DNA from: Reichenbachiella versicolor | GTDB taxonomy: Bacteria > Bacteroidota > Bacteroidia > Cytophagales > Cyclobacteriaceae | DNA length: 64,000 nucleotides | Direction of reading: 5' to 3' | NCBI RefSeq assembly: GCF_003171675.1 | Contig: NZ_QFZQ01000005.1 | Span: forward strand, 124,001-188,000 | Part shown: positions 37,059 through 45,084 of the stretch, one piece after another | How positions within the stretch are numbered: position 1 is the first letter of the stretch | Layout of the letters: the number at the start of each line of letters is the position of its first letter | The notes under the pieces: model-generated | The model's input: only the letters and a program-made list of their open reading frames with translations | Told to the model about the DNA's origin: nothing | Database searches by the model: none | Made by a program: the position numbers and the translations under genes

Positions 37059-38375
37059 ATGAGTATATCTAAGGCAGAAATCGACCGATTAGGTAACCTC
37101 ATTAGACAAGAGCACTTTTCAATTAGTGATGACACTCTAAATAAGCTTCAAGAACATAGGATATCACACCAAGACTCTTTATCCTCAATTTTCACTATTC
37201 TCTGCTCTTATATCCGTAAAATTCACCCAACTTCAATTGTTACATACAGAATCAAACGGTTCGAATCAATAATTGGCAAATTAAACCGCTATCCCAAAAT
37301 GAGGTTCAGCCGAATGTGGGACATTGGAGGCTGCAGATTCATAGTAAGATCTGATATACATGTTTATAAAGTCAAAGCTCTAATAGAACAGGATAATCGA
37401 ATTTCCATTGTTAAAGAATATGATTATATAAAAGAACCTCAAAAAAATGGATATAAAGCACTTCATTTATTCATTAAGTGTAATAGCAATGAAAGGATAA
37501 TCGAGGTTCAAATTAGAAACACCAAAGATCATAATTGGGCAACTTTAGTAGAAATTACTGACCTGTTACACGAATCAAAAATTAAGGAGTTGGGTGATAA
37601 CCCAGAACTAGTTGAATTTCATTACTTACTGTCTAAAGTACCCAACTTGAACACCTCAGAAAAACGAGAAATTGCTAAAACCCTTAAATCTTTCAACTAT
37701 TTCGGGAAACTGAGCGATGTATTCTCAAGAAACTATTTGAAAGTTCGACAGCAATGGTTCAAAATAGAAAACCAAAAAAACCATCGATACTTTCTAATTG
37801 AAACTAACAAAGACGAGCCCCCTAGAATTTATTCTTTTAGGAAAAGTAAGGATGCAGAAATTGAGTACCTGAAGCTATACAAGAACGCTCAAAACACTAA
37901 CATAGTTCTTACTCATTTACCTAACCCTTCCTACAATCAAATTAGTATGGCCTATTCAAACTATATTTTAACATTCCATTCTTTTTTAGATGAATGCTAT
38001 GACATTCTGGAAAGCCTAATTATTGAATCTCTAAAATCAGAAAGCTACTTTAGTTATTTTAAATTCCATATGCTTTATAACTCTCTTCTTTTTGAACACA
38101 TTTCTAATATGATGGAAGAGGTAACTGAAGCAAAGAAATATTCTGAAAATACTGCCAAAAACATACGAAAAAAACATAAACCGAAAGAAAAAGAATGGAT
38201 TCAAGATATTGAAAAGCAAGTCAATAAAAGCAATGAAAGATTGACAAGACTCGCCAAAAAATTCAAGTTGAATATGCCTCAGAATTCATTTAGCAAATAC
38301 ATTTTCAAACAAATTACATTTGTAATTACATCAAAGTTGAGGCTGAAAATTCAAAAAATCATGAGAACTAAATGA
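37059..38375 (+). CDS. RelA/SpoT (p)ppGpp-synthetase-domain protein
   Basis: 438 residues. The nucleotidyltransferase-type SYN domain occupies about 30-190. It shows TYRIKRFESIIGKL (ATP-contact helix), RMWDIGGCRFIV (D-x-x-G-x-R), KNGYKALHLFI (the Tyr that stacks on GDP/GTP) and IIEVQIRNTKDHNWAT. No hydrolase HD domain precedes it, so it is a small alarmone synthetase-like or toxic-type protein. A helical C-terminal region (about 300-438) is unusual. Long stand-alone members are often found in defence or toxin-antitoxin settings; no antitoxin is evident. Confidence 0.82.
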   Translation: MSISKAEIDRLGNLIRQEHFSISDDTLNKLQEHRISHQDSLSSIFTILCSYIRKIHPTSIVTYRIKRFESIIGKLNRYPKMRFSRMWDIGGCRFIVRSDIHVYKVKALIEQDNRISIVKEYDYIKEPQKNGYKALHLFIKCNSNERIIEVQIRNTKDHNWATLVEITDLLHESKIKELGDNPELVEFHYLLSKVPNLNTSEKREIAKTLKSFNYFGKLSDVFSRNYLKVRQQWFKIENQKNHRYFLIETNKDEPPRIYSFRKSKDAEIEYLKLYKNAQNTNIVLTHLPNPSYNQISMAYSNYILTFHSFLDECYDILESLIIESLKSESYFSYFKFHMLYNSLLFEHISNMMEEVTEAKKYSENTAKNIRKKHKPKEKEWIQDIEKQVNKSNERLTRLAKKFKLNMPQNSFSKYIFKQITFVITSKLRLKIQKIMRTK

Positions 38376-38640
38376 TCACAACCTACCTCATTGTTTTAAG
38401 ACTGCGTCTTGAAACAGGAAATGAATCAGTAGTGCCTCTGACACGATATTGATTGCACTGAAGATGTTTAGAGCTCCATTTGTGCCAAGGCTGCAGGTGG
38501 TTTACCATTTCAGTCAAATAAAAACAGGCCAGCAAAGATACTCTGCACACGCTAGTTAGATGTTTCGCTCTGCTCAACATGACCCTGTCCTTTTAAGGGT
38601 ACTGGCTCTTTTTGGAATTAACTATAGTCACGTTTTACAG
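38376..38640. repeat. Intergenic repeat module A (M1 plus a start of M2)
   Basis: The gap before the Crp gene is a mosaic. 38435-38462 resembles the beginning of module M2. 38497-38600 is module M1, shared with 41302-41412 (long near-identical stretch of about 100 bp). On the minus strand M1 contains GTTGAGCAGAGCGAAACATC, reminiscent of REP-like elements widespread in Bacteroidota. The promoter copy follows at 38641. Confidence 0.7.
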
Positions 38641-38672
38641 TTTGTAATTGGTTGTTGACGATTTTAGTATTG
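38641..38672 (+). promoter_or_regulatory. Repeated promoter, copy A (Crp gene)
   Basis: TTTG (38641-38644), exactly 20 nt, then TAGTATTG (38665-38672), near the TAnnTTTG consensus. The same block with the same spacing recurs at 40425 and 43060, and homology runs about 45 nt further into the 5' UTR (AAA-CTGGGCG). Confidence 0.7.
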
Positions 38673-38725
38673 TGCGCCAATATCAAACTAAAGACTGGGC
38701 GTTGTATACTTGGTTTTTGTGAGTA

Positions 38726-39316
38726 ATGTATATGGATATCGAAAAGTCAATAATATTAGAAATTTTTAAAGACATCACTTTTTCAGATAAAGAAGTCGAC
38801 CTTATCGAAAGTAAACTCAAAAAACTCGAGCTTAAAAAGGGAACTACAATACTACAAGCAGAAGAAATAGTAAACAGTCAATATTATGTTTACGATGGAT
38901 GTTTAAGAACCTACTTTATCGACAAATCTGGCAAAGAACATACATTGCAATTTGCCATCAATGATTGGTGGATAAGTGATTACACAGCTTTCTTCACTGC
39001 ATCCAAAGCGATTATGCATATTGAGACGATTCAGAAAGCAACTTTATATAGAATTTCTAGAACAAGTATGGAAGATTTATTCATCGAGATCCCCCAGCTA
39101 GAAACTTTCTTTAGGAAAAAAATGGAAAAAGCTTTTGCTAGTTTTCAAAATAGAATCTTAGCGAGTTTAGCGCAATCAGCTAAAGAAAGATACCTTTCTT
39201 TTATCAACACTTACCCAAATATCGAACAGACTGTAAAAAACTACCATATAGCTTCTTATCTAGGAATTACTACCGAAAGCTTAAGTAGAATCAGAAAAGA
39301 AATATCTCTTGACTGA
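38726..39316 (+). CDS. Crp/Fnr-family transcriptional regulator
   Basis: 196 residues. The cyclic-nucleotide-binding-like barrel (about 20-120) shows KGTTILQAEEIVNSQYYVYDG and an AINDWWISDYTAFFT stretch. The C-terminal HTH is short but shows NYHIASYLGITTESLSRIRKE. This matches the Bacteroidota Crp/Fnr proteins that lack a full canonical HTH spacing. A second ATG lies at 38732. A repeated promoter precedes it. The DJ-1-like lipoprotein gene follows by 75 nt, so the two may be linked. Confidence 0.9.
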   Translation: MYMDIEKSIILEIFKDITFSDKEVDLIESKLKKLELKKGTTILQAEEIVNSQYYVYDGCLRTYFIDKSGKEHTLQFAINDWWISDYTAFFTASKAIMHIETIQKATLYRISRTSMEDLFIEIPQLETFFRKKMEKAFASFQNRILASLAQSAKERYLSFINTYPNIEQTVKNYHIASYLGITTESLSRIRKEISLD

Positions 39317-39391
39317 TTTTATTAACATACATCAATTTTTAGCAATTAGTTTGACGATAGCTTTGTCTTCTTAATAAAGTAAAAACCTCAA

Positions 39392-40192
39392 GTGAAAAGA
39401 ATAACAACATTTGTAATCGCTTTAGTTTTAATTTCTGCGTGTGGCAAAAGCACAAAAGAGACTAATTCTAACGGAGAAGGTTTAAGTGTGAACTCAGAAA
39501 AAAACGAAACAATGAAAAAAGTATTATTTGTATTGACAAGCCACGAAGATTTAGGAGATACTGGACACAAAACTGGTTTTTGGATAGAAGAGTTTGCAGC
39601 GCCTTATTATTTATTAAAAGATAAAGGAATTGAAATTACTTTGGCATCTCCAAAAGGTGGACAACCTCCTATCGATCCAAAAAGTAACGAAGCAGATTTT
39701 CAAACTCCAGCAACCGTTAGATTTAACGAGGACAAAGAAACTCAAGAAGCGATGTCAAAAACGTTAAAACTGGAAAATGTAAATCAAGCAGATTATGATG
39801 CCGTTTTTTATCCAGGTGGACACGGTCCTTTATGGGATTTAGCTGAAGATGAAAATTCAATTGCCTTGATAGAAGATTTTTATAAAAACAATAAACCAGT
39901 CGCTGCTGTTTGCCACGCTCCTGCTATTTTCAAGCATACAAAGAGCACAGATGGAACGCCTTTGGTTGATGGCAAGAAAGTAACTGGATTTACAAATAGT
40001 GAGGAAGAAGCTGTTCAACTAACTTCTGTTGTTCCATTTTTGGTAGAAGATATGCTAAAAAGTAATGGTGGAATTTACTCTCAAAAAGCAGATTGGAATC
40101 CTCATGCAGTTGAAGATGGTTTATTAATCACTGGACAAAACCCTGCATCTTCCGAATTAGTTGCCGAATTATTATTTGAAAAGTTGAAGTAA
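39392..40192 (+). CDS. DJ-1/PfpI (Hsp31-like) lipoprotein
   Basis: 266 residues, GTG start. N-terminal lipobox IALVLISACGKS predicts envelope anchoring. The DJ-1/PfpI domain starts at about residue 41 (MKKVLFVLTSHEDLGDTG) and has the catalytic elbow PVAAVCHAPAIF (Cys), GGHGPLWDLAED and WIEEFAAPYYLLKD. This is the class I glutamine amidotransferase-like fold of Hsp31 glyoxalase/deglycase proteins. A start at the internal Met41 would give a cytoplasmic protein of the usual length, so the lipid anchor needs testing. It follows the Crp gene. Confidence 0.85.
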   Translation: MKRITTFVIALVLISACGKSTKETNSNGEGLSVNSEKNETMKKVLFVLTSHEDLGDTGHKTGFWIEEFAAPYYLLKDKGIEITLASPKGGQPPIDPKSNEADFQTPATVRFNEDKETQEAMSKTLKLENVNQADYDAVFYPGGHGPLWDLAEDENSIALIEDFYKNNKPVAAVCHAPAIFKHTKSTDGTPLVDGKKVTGFTNSEEEAVQLTSVVPFLVEDMLKSNGGIYSQKADWNPHAVEDGLLITGQNPASSELVAELLFEKLK

Positions 40193-40424
40193 AAACTACT
40201 TACAATCGAGTAGACGGCTCCGTCCTTCATTAGGAACGGAGCACGCCTTCTGACACTATGTATTTCTCAACAAGCCCTGTCGGGAAATACTGGTATTGCA
40301 TAAAGCATTTCAAGCGTCATTTCACTTATCCTTAGAACAATTTGGGATACCATTTTTGAGAGATTAGGTGTGTTTTTATGAGATTACTGGCTGTTTTGGG
40401 ATTAGCTATATGTCAGCTATACCG
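40193..40424. repeat. Intergenic repeat module B (hairpins, M2)
   Basis: A GCTCCGT/ACGGAGC stem at about 40217-40242 may terminate the DJ-1 gene. Module M2 (about 40249-40340) has a 13-bp imperfect stem, 40260-40272 with 40278-40290, loop AGCCC. It recurs at 41442-41472, and a T-A for C-A change there improves pairing. Promoter copy B follows. Confidence 0.65.
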
Positions 40425-40456
40425 TTTGTAATTGTTTGTTGGTGTTTATAGTATTG
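40425..40456 (+). promoter_or_regulatory. Repeated promoter, copy B
   Basis: TTTG (40425-40428), 20 nt, TAGTATTG (40449-40456). Same layout as copies at 38641 and 43060, with conserved TCAATATGA and AAACTGAGTG downstream. The gene at 40521 follows. Confidence 0.7.
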
Positions 40457-40520
40457 TACATCAATATGACGAGAAAACTGAGTGATGTTTACTCGGTTGT
40501 TAGAAGTAACAATTTACCAC

Positions 40521-41267
40521 ATGAAGTCTTTTTTAACCTTAACACTTATATTCCTTGCCTCAAATTGTTTCGCCGACTTTGGACCATGTTACTATATAGA
40601 AGCTAAAGTTACTTTTTTAGACAGCACATCTACTTCCGCTTATTTTTCGGTTGGTGATTACAAGTTTCTTATTAGACATTACGAAGGTAGGCATGAATAC
40701 AAGTCAAATGGAGACTGGAAAGAACTTCCTCATTTACGACATGATGAATTCAGGACTGAACTTACTTATGACTCGGCTTTTTCATGGCACTTGTTAACAC
40801 TTAAGCAAAACTCAGCAAGGTATTTTACTGACATACAAACTCTGACATTCAAACCTAGAAGATATACCGTTCAAGTCATCAGACCAATTGGAAAACCTTT
40901 CAAATTAAATATCGATAGCATAAGCAAAGTATTTGTTTCGAACATTTACCTATGTGATCCATACTATTTCATATCTACTAGACTCAGCACTTCCGATAAG
41001 TCTTGGATTAATACCCCAACAAAACTTGTGAATCTTGGAGGTGGTGAGATCTGTGGCTATACTGCTTTATATTACGACATTGCCACATCCGAATCCAAAC
41101 AACCAATACTTGATTTTCAAAATACACTTGAATGCCTCAATGAGTCACGAATTAACCCCAAAGAATACTCAGATGATTTTCAAAAAACCATGTACGAAGA
41201 AGTAAACAGATTAACCCGAGTTTTAAAGTCAATGTTCATATTAGTAGTCCGCTACTGCTCAACATAA
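40521..41267 (+). CDS. Exported protein of unknown function
   Basis: 248 residues from ATG 40521, chosen because it opens a signal peptide (MKSFLTLTLIFLASNCFA); the ATG at 40482 adds a leader. The mature protein is beta-rich with conserved-looking Cys pairs (DFGPCYYIE near the start, YLCDPYYF, GEICGYTALYYDIA, NTLECLNES). Its context, repeat-flanked accessory DNA, suggests acquisition. Family not recognised. Confidence 0.55.
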   Translation: MKSFLTLTLIFLASNCFADFGPCYYIEAKVTFLDSTSTSAYFSVGDYKFLIRHYEGRHEYKSNGDWKELPHLRHDEFRTELTYDSAFSWHLLTLKQNSARYFTDIQTLTFKPRRYTVQVIRPIGKPFKLNIDSISKVFVSNIYLCDPYYFISTRLSTSDKSWINTPTKLVNLGGGEICGYTALYYDIATSESKQPILDFQNTLECLNESRINPKEYSDDFQKTMYEEVNRLTRVLKSMFILVVRYCST

Positions 41268-41301
41268 AATACTCCTTACCCCCGTTCCCGCCACACTCAG
41301 G

Positions 41302-41517
41302 GTGGTTTACCATTTCAACTCTCAATCACCTCAAAACAGGTACAGCAAAGAGACTCTGCAGACGCTAGGTAGATGTTTCGCTCTGCTCAACAAGACCCTG
41401 TCCTTTCAAGAGTCCCTATTGACTCAACACTCTGACACTATGTATTGCTCAACAAGCGCTGTTGGGAAATACTGGTCTTTAATAAAGTATTTCAGGCGTC
41501 GTTGCACTTACACTTGA
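41302..41517. repeat. Intergenic repeat module C (M1 plus M2)
   Basis: M1 at 41302-41412 matches 38497-38600 in sequence and order. M2 at 41431-41517 matches 40249-40340, including the hairpin at 41442-41472. No promoter copy follows. A frame can be read through it but it is only repeat. Confidence 0.7.
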
Positions 41518-41581
41518 AAAACTGGGCACGAATCCAAGAAAACAACTTAAGGAGGAGTGGTTTTGTTTGGTTTTTTGCTGT

Positions 41582-41848
41582 CGCAGCTCGGCGGCAAGGA
41601 AAACAGCTGTCGTTTTGGTAGCCTCATGCGGCGGGAAGAAAAACGAGAGTCAGTTTTGTTCCCTCATCCGTCCGCAAGAAAAATGACGGCTGTTTTTCGA
41701 GCCTCACCCGTCCGCAACAAAAACGACGGCCATTTTCGGAGCCTCATCCGTCCGCAGCAAAAACGACGCTCGTTTTTCGTCCCTCACTCGGCGGCAAGAA
41801 AAATGACGCCCGTTTTTGTTGCCGCCGACCGGCGGCGGGAGTTGAATT
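41582..41848. repeat. Tandem array of 40-bp GC-rich units
   Basis: Units start at 41582, 41622, 41662, 41702, 41742, 41782 and 41822 (partial), exactly 40 bp apart; a unit tail may precede at 41570. Most begin CCTCA, then a CCGTCCGCA-like core, AAAAACGACG and CGTTTTTCG, so A-runs and T-runs face each other as an imperfect stem. It is richer in GC than the flanks. A frame runs through it, but this follows from the repeat and is not taken as a gene. Confidence 0.85.
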
Positions 41849-42033
41849 AAAGAAGGTTTTCGAAAAATAGAGAAAAGTTGACTTTCAAAGCCGTAAAGAA
41901 AAAATCAACACAACAAGCAGTAAGACTTATTCACTATTTTGATTTTAAGAATTTTAAAAAAGCAATTATTAAAACCAAAACGCTCACTACACCACATAGC
42001 TAACTTACCTTATCATTGTACAGCATAAGAGAA
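41849..42033. other. Intergenic stretch, no feature recognised
   Basis: The AT-rich remainder of the gap before the AraC/GyrI gene. No consensus promoter was found. Confidence 0.4.
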
Positions 42034-42954
42034 ATGACAGAAACTGAAAAACATTTACAAGCTGATTACCAAAGTCGAATCAATCGGGTTTTTGAGTTCA
42101 TTGACGAAAACTTGGAATCTGACTTGCGGCTGAGTAAAGTTTCTGAAATCGCCTTTTTTTCACCATTTCATTTTCATCGAGTATTCAAATTCATAACTGG
42201 GGAAACCCTAAACGGATATGTAATGAGAAGAAGAATTGAAAAATCTTCTTCTGACCTACTGCATAAAAATATTTCAACATCTGAAATAGCTCACAAATAT
42301 GGGTTTAGTGACATTTCATCATATTCAAGGGCTTTCAAAAAGTTTTACGGTGTAAGCCCTACCGAATTTAAAAGGCAAAACCCTAACAGACATAGCAAGA
42401 TTCGTCAACTCGAAAGCAAGAATGGACAAGAGTACCCTGAGCATGAAAAATACATTTGCATCATTAATGATCTAAAAAAATGGACAGAAATGAATGCAAA
42501 AATTGAAGTTAGAGAAACACCAGAATTGAGATTAGCAGGAGTTACGCACGTAGGCGTAACTGGAATTGAAACCGCTTTTGAAAAACTTACAAGATGGGCT
42601 ATGCCTAAAGGGTTACTTAACAATTCAGAAGCTAAGATGGGAAGGTTTTTTTACGATAGTTTCAAAATCACTGCACCTGACAAGGTTCGAATGAGCATTT
42701 TTTTAGCGACTAATGAGCCTTTTGAAGCGGAAGGCGAGATTAATACGGTCACAATAAAAGAAGGAAAGTGTATCGTTGGACGTTTTGAAATCACACCTGT
42801 AGAACTTGAAAAGTCTTGGACGAGTCTCTTCGTATGGATGAATGATAACGGATACAAAAAGAGCAACGAAAATCCATTTGAAATTTACCAAAGTGACTAC
42901 AGAGAGCACCCTGAAAATAAGTTTGTAGTTGATCTATATATACCCGTTGAATAA
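42034..42954 (+). CDS. AraC-type regulator with GyrI-like domain
   Basis: 306 residues from ATG 42034; an upstream TTG at 42016 is less likely. The DNA-binding AraC HTH pair is N-terminal (about 10-115): FSPFHFHRVFKFITGETL and IAHKYGFSDISSYSRAFKKF. The C-terminal part (about 150-306) resembles the GyrI-like/effector-binding fold, with IEVRETPELRLAGVTHVG and ending FVVDLYIPVE. Such proteins (Rob/SoxS-like layouts) sense small hydrophobic molecules. It is in the accessory region. Confidence 0.9.
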   Translation: MTETEKHLQADYQSRINRVFEFIDENLESDLRLSKVSEIAFFSPFHFHRVFKFITGETLNGYVMRRRIEKSSSDLLHKNISTSEIAHKYGFSDISSYSRAFKKFYGVSPTEFKRQNPNRHSKIRQLESKNGQEYPEHEKYICIINDLKKWTEMNAKIEVRETPELRLAGVTHVGVTGIETAFEKLTRWAMPKGLLNNSEAKMGRFFYDSFKITAPDKVRMSIFLATNEPFEAEGEINTVTIKEGKCIVGRFEITPVELEKSWTSLFVWMNDNGYKKSNENPFEIYQSDYREHPENKFVVDLYIPVE

Positions 42955-42957
42955 AAA

Positions 42958-43059
42958 AACCGTATTTGCTAAACAAGCCCTGATGGGAGACTGGTTTTTT
43001 CATAAAGTATTTCAAGTAGCATAGCACTTACACCGAAACAAAACAGCTTATTCCCGTCA
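42958..43059. repeat. Intergenic repeat module D (M2, degenerate)
   Basis: The M2 block CGTATTTGCTAAACAAGCCC and CATAAAGTATTTCAAG are recognisable but the hairpin has decayed (TGATGGGAGAC in the right arm). Promoter copy D follows at 43060. Confidence 0.6.
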
Positions 43060-43091
43060 TTTGTAATTGATAGTAGTGGTTTATAGTATTG
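43060..43091 (+). promoter_or_regulatory. Repeated promoter, copy D
   Basis: TTTG (43060-43063), 20 nt, TAGTATTG (43084-43091), with conserved AAACTGAGTG further downstream. It precedes the alpha/beta hydrolase ATG by about 60 nt. Confidence 0.7.
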
Positions 43092-43152
43092 TGTATCAGC
43101 TTGAAACAAAAACTGAGTGTTCTGTACACTTTAGTCACCAGTAATCTCAATC

Positions 43153-44067
43153 ATGAAAAAGTTATTTTTTATTCCTCTTTTAATCGCCCTCTTTTCTTTT
43201 CATTTCGCTACTGGACAAAAGAGCAACATTATTAAAACCAACTCTGGAACAATTCACTATGTGACTTTTGGGTCAGGTGAACCGCTTCTCATAATTAATG
43301 GTGGACCTGGAATGAACTGCAATGGTTTTTCGTCTCTGGCTACTCTTTTGGATGATAATTTTAGAGTTATTCTTTATGACCAAAGGGGTACAGGAAAATC
43401 GGAACTAACCGTAGTTGACTCAACCACGCTTTCCATGGACCTATTAGTCGAGGATCTGGAAACATTAAGGGAGCATCTCAGAGTAGAAAAATGGTTTGTA
43501 CTTGGTCATTCTTTTGGAGGATTTGTTGCCCAACATTATGCCTCTAAACATGAAAAAAGACTCAAAGGGATGATTCTATCTGGATCTGGAGGTATTGACC
43601 TTGAGATTTTTTCTTATCTCGGCGCTAACATGCACATTCGTATGAGTGATTTGGAGCGGGATTCTTTGGCTTACTGGAATAACAAAATCAGGAAAGGTGA
43701 CACTACTTATCATGCTAAATACAATGCTGGAAAATTTAGAGCTCCTGTTTATTTATATGAAAGAAAACATATTGATCGAATAGCACACCGACTTACACAA
43801 GCAAATCCAGAAATTGGGGGATTGATGTTTAAGGATCTATCGAAGAACAATTACGACTGGAGTATCTCAATGTCAAAACTGAAAACACCCGTCTTGATAA
43901 TACAGGGACAACAAGATCTAGTGGGCTCTGAAACAGCCTATAAGGCTCACAACATCTACAAATATTCTAAGCTAGTGTTACTCAATAAATGTGGACACTA
44001 CGGCTGGCTCGAGCAGGAAGAAAAATACATAAGGGAGGTCAAATCATTCATAGATGATCTAATCTAA
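43153..44067 (+). CDS. Exported alpha/beta hydrolase (proline iminopeptidase-like)
   Basis: 304 residues. A signal peptide ends near FATGQ. GGPGMNCNGF is the oxyanion-hole block typical of prolyl aminopeptidases, VLGHSFGGFVAQHYA holds the nucleophile Ser, and IIQGQQDLVG and NKCGHYGWLEQEE carry the catalytic Asp and His. A periplasmic peptidase or esterase is likely. It has a copy of the repeated promoter. Confidence 0.88.
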   Translation: MKKLFFIPLLIALFSFHFATGQKSNIIKTNSGTIHYVTFGSGEPLLIINGGPGMNCNGFSSLATLLDDNFRVILYDQRGTGKSELTVVDSTTLSMDLLVEDLETLREHLRVEKWFVLGHSFGGFVAQHYASKHEKRLKGMILSGSGGIDLEIFSYLGANMHIRMSDLERDSLAYWNNKIRKGDTTYHAKYNAGKFRAPVYLYERKHIDRIAHRLTQANPEIGGLMFKDLSKNNYDWSISMSKLKTPVLIIQGQQDLVGSETAYKAHNIYKYSKLVLLNKCGHYGWLEQEEKYIREVKSFIDDLI

Positions 44068-44312
44068 GGTTATTGACCTATCCGTCTATGGCGCCCTGTT
44101 CTTTCAAGGGTTCCTCTTGAAAGAACAAAGAGCTATAGTCTGAAGGACGTACAGATCAAGGCAGTACACGTATTTCCGTTGCCATCGCACTTTAACGTGC
44201 GCTATTTGCCCCCCTTATATGGATCCCAAATAAAGTAAAAAAATGGTCATATTGAGCAGACTAAAACATCTAACCATGATATTCAGAGTCTATATGCTGC
44301 CGCTTTTTTTTA
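44068..44312. repeat. Intergenic repeat module E, rearranged
   Basis: 44093-44111 (CCCTGTTCTTTCAAGGGT) resembles the end of M1. At 44245-44312 an M1 core is present inverted, with GGTCATATTGAGCAGACTAA and AACATCTAACC on the plus strand. An apparent frame at 44243-44485 is made of this repeat and the antisense of the next gene. Confidence 0.55.
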
Positions 44313-44367
44313 GGTCGTGGAGAGTTGGAATGTACACCAATACGCTGAAATGGAGGGAACGGAACTT

Positions 44368-45084
44368 TTACTTGAATGCATCCTCAAAAAAAGTCATCAT
44401 TCTTTTCCAAGCTCTATCGTTCGCACTTTTACTGTACATTAATCCTTTATCAGGAAACTTGGCATTTGGATTTGTAAATGCATGACCGGTCTTTCCATAA
44501 GCGTTGATTTCCCAATTCGCATCCTTACTCGTAAGTTCGTTAGCTAAGGCAATTGTCTCGTTTGGTGATGCTAAAGGATCATCCCATCCATGCAATACAA
44601 GAACAGGAGTCGTAATTTTTGTATCTTGATTAAACGCCGGAGTATCATACAGTCCATGAAAGCTAACTATTCCATTTAGCTTTTCCCCCGACCTAGCCAG
44701 ATCTAAAACACATTTACCTCCAAAGCAGAATCCAATAGCTCCAATTCTGTGTATATCGGCAAGTTTGATCTTTTTCGCGCATTCTAAAGATACTTTCATT
44801 CTTTCTAACAGCAATTTCCTATCAGAATTTAAGGAGTCCATCAATTCTTGCGCTTCCTCTGAGTCTCTTGCTCTTTTTCCTTTACCATATATATCAATTG
44901 CAAAACCTATATATCCTAATTGAGCTAATTCTATGGCCTTCCTTTCCTCAAATTTTGACTGTCCACCAAACGCATGAGCAATAAGAATAATAGGAGCTTT
45001 AGCTTTAATTTCGGTATTGTAAGCGATGAAACCTTCATAGGCGTTTTGGCTATCTTCATATGATATTACTTCGGTACTTATCAT
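44368..45084 (-). CDS. Dienelactone hydrolase family protein
   Basis: 238 residues, cytoplasmic alpha/beta hydrolase. GAIGFCFGGKCVLDLA has the nucleophile Cys (GFCFGG, typical of dienelactone hydrolase), VLHGWDDPLASPNE the Asp and KTGHAFTNPNA the His. It probably acts on an ester or lactone; the substrate is unknown. Monocistronic. Confidence 0.92.
   Translation of the reverse strand: MISTEVISYEDSQNAYEGFIAYNTEIKAKAPIILIAHAFGGQSKFEERKAIELAQLGYIGFAIDIYGKGKRARDSEEAQELMDSLNSDRKLLLERMKVSLECAKKIKLADIHRIGAIGFCFGGKCVLDLARSGEKLNGIVSFHGLYDTPAFNQDTKITTPVLVLHGWDDPLASPNETIALANELTSKDANWEINAYGKTGHAFTNPNAKFPDKGLMYSKSANDRAWKRMMTFFEDAFK

Noticed and set aside
38555-38579. Integron attC-like cores (GTTAGAT and GCTCAAC)
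   Set aside because: Both fit the core consensus but are in the wrong order and spacing and are not kept in other copies; no integrase is present.
38383-38580. 65-codon frame on the minus strand starting MLSRAKHL
   Set aside because: It lies wholly in repeat module M1 and its other copies are broken; it is the translation of a repeat.
41302-41517. 71-codon frame
   Set aside because: It spans the M1 and M2 repeats and has no conserved partner; treated as repeat.
41557-41850. 97-codon Arg/Ser-rich frame
   Set aside because: It is read through the 40-bp array. The period, 40, is not a multiple of three, so the frame shifts every unit, as expected for non-coding repeats.
44243-44485. 80-codon frame
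   Set aside because: Half is inverted M1 and half is antisense to the dienelactone hydrolase gene.
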